DNA from: Treponema sp. | GTDB lineage: Bacteria; Spirochaetota; Spirochaetia; Treponematales; Breznakiellaceae | DNA length: 5,895 nucleotides | Assembly (NCBI GenBank): GCA_031259345.1 | Contig: JAIRLQ010000308.1 | Span: 1-5,895, forward strand | Direction of reading: 5' to 3' | Shown: piece after piece, positions 5,135-5,895 of the stretch | Layout: the number at the start of each line of letters is the position of its first letter | How positions within the stretch are numbered: position 1 is the first letter of the stretch | Notes under the pieces: model-generated | What the model was told of the DNA's origin: nothing | What the model saw: only the letters and a program-made list of their open reading frames with translations | The model's database searches: none | Translations under genes and position numbers: made by a program

Positions 5135-5895
5135 ATGAACCTCGCGATGAACCTTGACGATTTTGCCGCGGCCATGGAGCGTATCTGCCGCCGCAGCCTC
5201 GTGGCGCCGGGGCGGCCCCTGGCCTGGACCATCATCGCCAACCCCACGGCGGGGGGCTTTACCATTCGCTCCCGGTGGAAACGGCACCACGCGGCGCTGA
5301 GGGTCTGTGAAGAAAGGGCCGCCGCCAATCCCCGGCGGGAAGACGCGGGTCCCTCCCGGATTGCCCTGGACACGGAGCCGGGCCGGGACAGCCCGGGCAG
5401 GCGCGGGGTGGTCCTTACCAGGGGGCCGGGAACCGCGGAGCGGACCGTTAAGGCCCTGCTGGACGAAGCGGCCGCGGCGGGGACGCCCCCCTTCAACCTG
5501 ATCATCGCCGCCGGCGGGGACGGGACCAGCCTGGAGATTCTGACGGCGCTCTACTCGGCCCCGGCGGCGATCCGCTCGAACTTCGGCGTGATCCGGCTGC
5601 CCATGGGGACCGGCAATGACGGCGCCGATGGCCGGGAACTGGAAGGCGTGCTGGACCGGCTTGCCGGGCCGTCAAAAATCGAATACTCCCGCGGCGTGCG
5701 GCTTGTCACCGCCAATCCCCGGAAGGGCCCTTTTTTGGCCTTCAATATCCTTTCTGTTGGGCTTGACGCGTTTGTTACCCACATGACCAACAAGATGAAG
5801 GGCCGCCTCCCCGGGGATTCCTACAAACTCTGGGTTGATGTGGCGGCCATCCTCTACGACAGGCTCTACAGGGTGGGGCCCATGGATGTTTCGGC
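5135..5895 (+). CDS. Diacylglycerol/lipid-kinase-family protein, 3' end outside window
   Basis: The frame is open to the window end, giving 253 complete codons. WTIIANPTAGG (31-41) matches the NP-x-(A/S)-G start of the DAGK catalytic fold, AAGGDGTSLEIL (125-136) carries the GGDGT nucleotide-binding motif, and LPMGTGNDGADG (155-166) carries the P-x-GTGND motif. Family members (DgkB, YegS, sphingosine-kinase-like) phosphorylate a lipid hydroxyl with ATP at the membrane surface. The stretch between NPTAGG and GGDGT is about 90 residues, longer than the roughly 50-60 usual, and contains an Arg/Pro/Gly-rich segment. The gene is strikingly GC-rich compared with the operon to its left. The start is uncertain: GTG 5132, ATG 5135 and ATG 5147 are in frame after a TAG at 5117, and none has a good Shine-Dalgarno sequence. 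Confidence 0.85.
   Translation, partial: MNLAMNLDDFAAAMERICRRSLVAPGRPLAWTIIANPTAGGFTIRSRWKRHHAALRVCEERAAANPRREDAGPSRIALDTEPGRDSPGRRGVVLTRGPGTAERTVKALLDEAAAAGTPPFNLIIAAGGDGTSLEILTALYSAPAAIRSNFGVIRLPMGTGNDGADGRELEGVLDRLAGPSKIEYSRGVRLVTANPRKGPFLAFNILSVGLDAFVTHMTNKMKGRLPGDSYKLWVDVAAILYDRLYRVGPMDVS

Noticed and set aside
5116..5505. Minus-strand ORF of 129 codons
   Set aside because: Antisense of the GC-rich lipid-kinase gene; long open frames are expected on both strands of such DNA.

Overview
The window looks like a moderate-GC bacterial chromosome. A spirochaete of the Treponema type is a tentative guess. It rests on a relaxed lipobox (Ala at -3) in the binding lipoprotein and on general impression, and no marker gene proves it. 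No rRNA, tRNA, CRISPR array, insertion sequence or phage gene was seen.

Layout. At the left edge (1-414, plus strand) is the 3' part of a shikimate-kinase-like gene. A minus-strand block then runs from about 4890 down to about 515: an ABC ATPase, an inner-membrane permease, a lipoprotein binding protein, a second permease, and a cysteine-rich iron-sulfur protein. The first four have the gene order of the opuCA-CB-CC-CD quaternary-amine (glycine betaine/choline/carnitine) importers. Neighbouring genes overlap by 8 bp or are separated by 7 to 44 bp, and a strong sigma-70-type promoter (TTGACA, 17-bp spacer, TAAAAT) lies just upstream, so the block is probably one operon. A small ORF with a good ribosome binding site overlaps the stop of the iron-sulfur gene by 8 bp. 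It would run antisense into the kinase gene and is doubtful beyond its first 36 codons.

The 300-bp divergent region (4832-5131) holds the operon promoter, a tandem 11-bp repeat, other short repeats and, on the plus strand, an RNA element that closely resembles the 5' half of a cobalamin riboswitch. The 3' half expected of that class is not recognisable. The right end (5135 to the edge, plus strand) is a markedly GC-rich gene for a diacylglycerol/lipid-kinase-family protein, cut by the window end.

How they fit together. The importer would bind a quaternary amine outside the membrane (lipoprotein), pass it through the two permeases and drive uptake with the ATPase, for osmoprotection or as a carbon/methyl source. 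The co-transcribed iron-sulfur protein is not a normal part of an osmoprotectant system. It hints at a redox step linked to the imported compound, but its function is unknown. The most unusual items are this iron-sulfur protein, the half-riboswitch next to a composition boundary, the importer ATPase with only one CBS motif, and the kinase-like protein that lacks the usual Gly-Gly-Gly motif.
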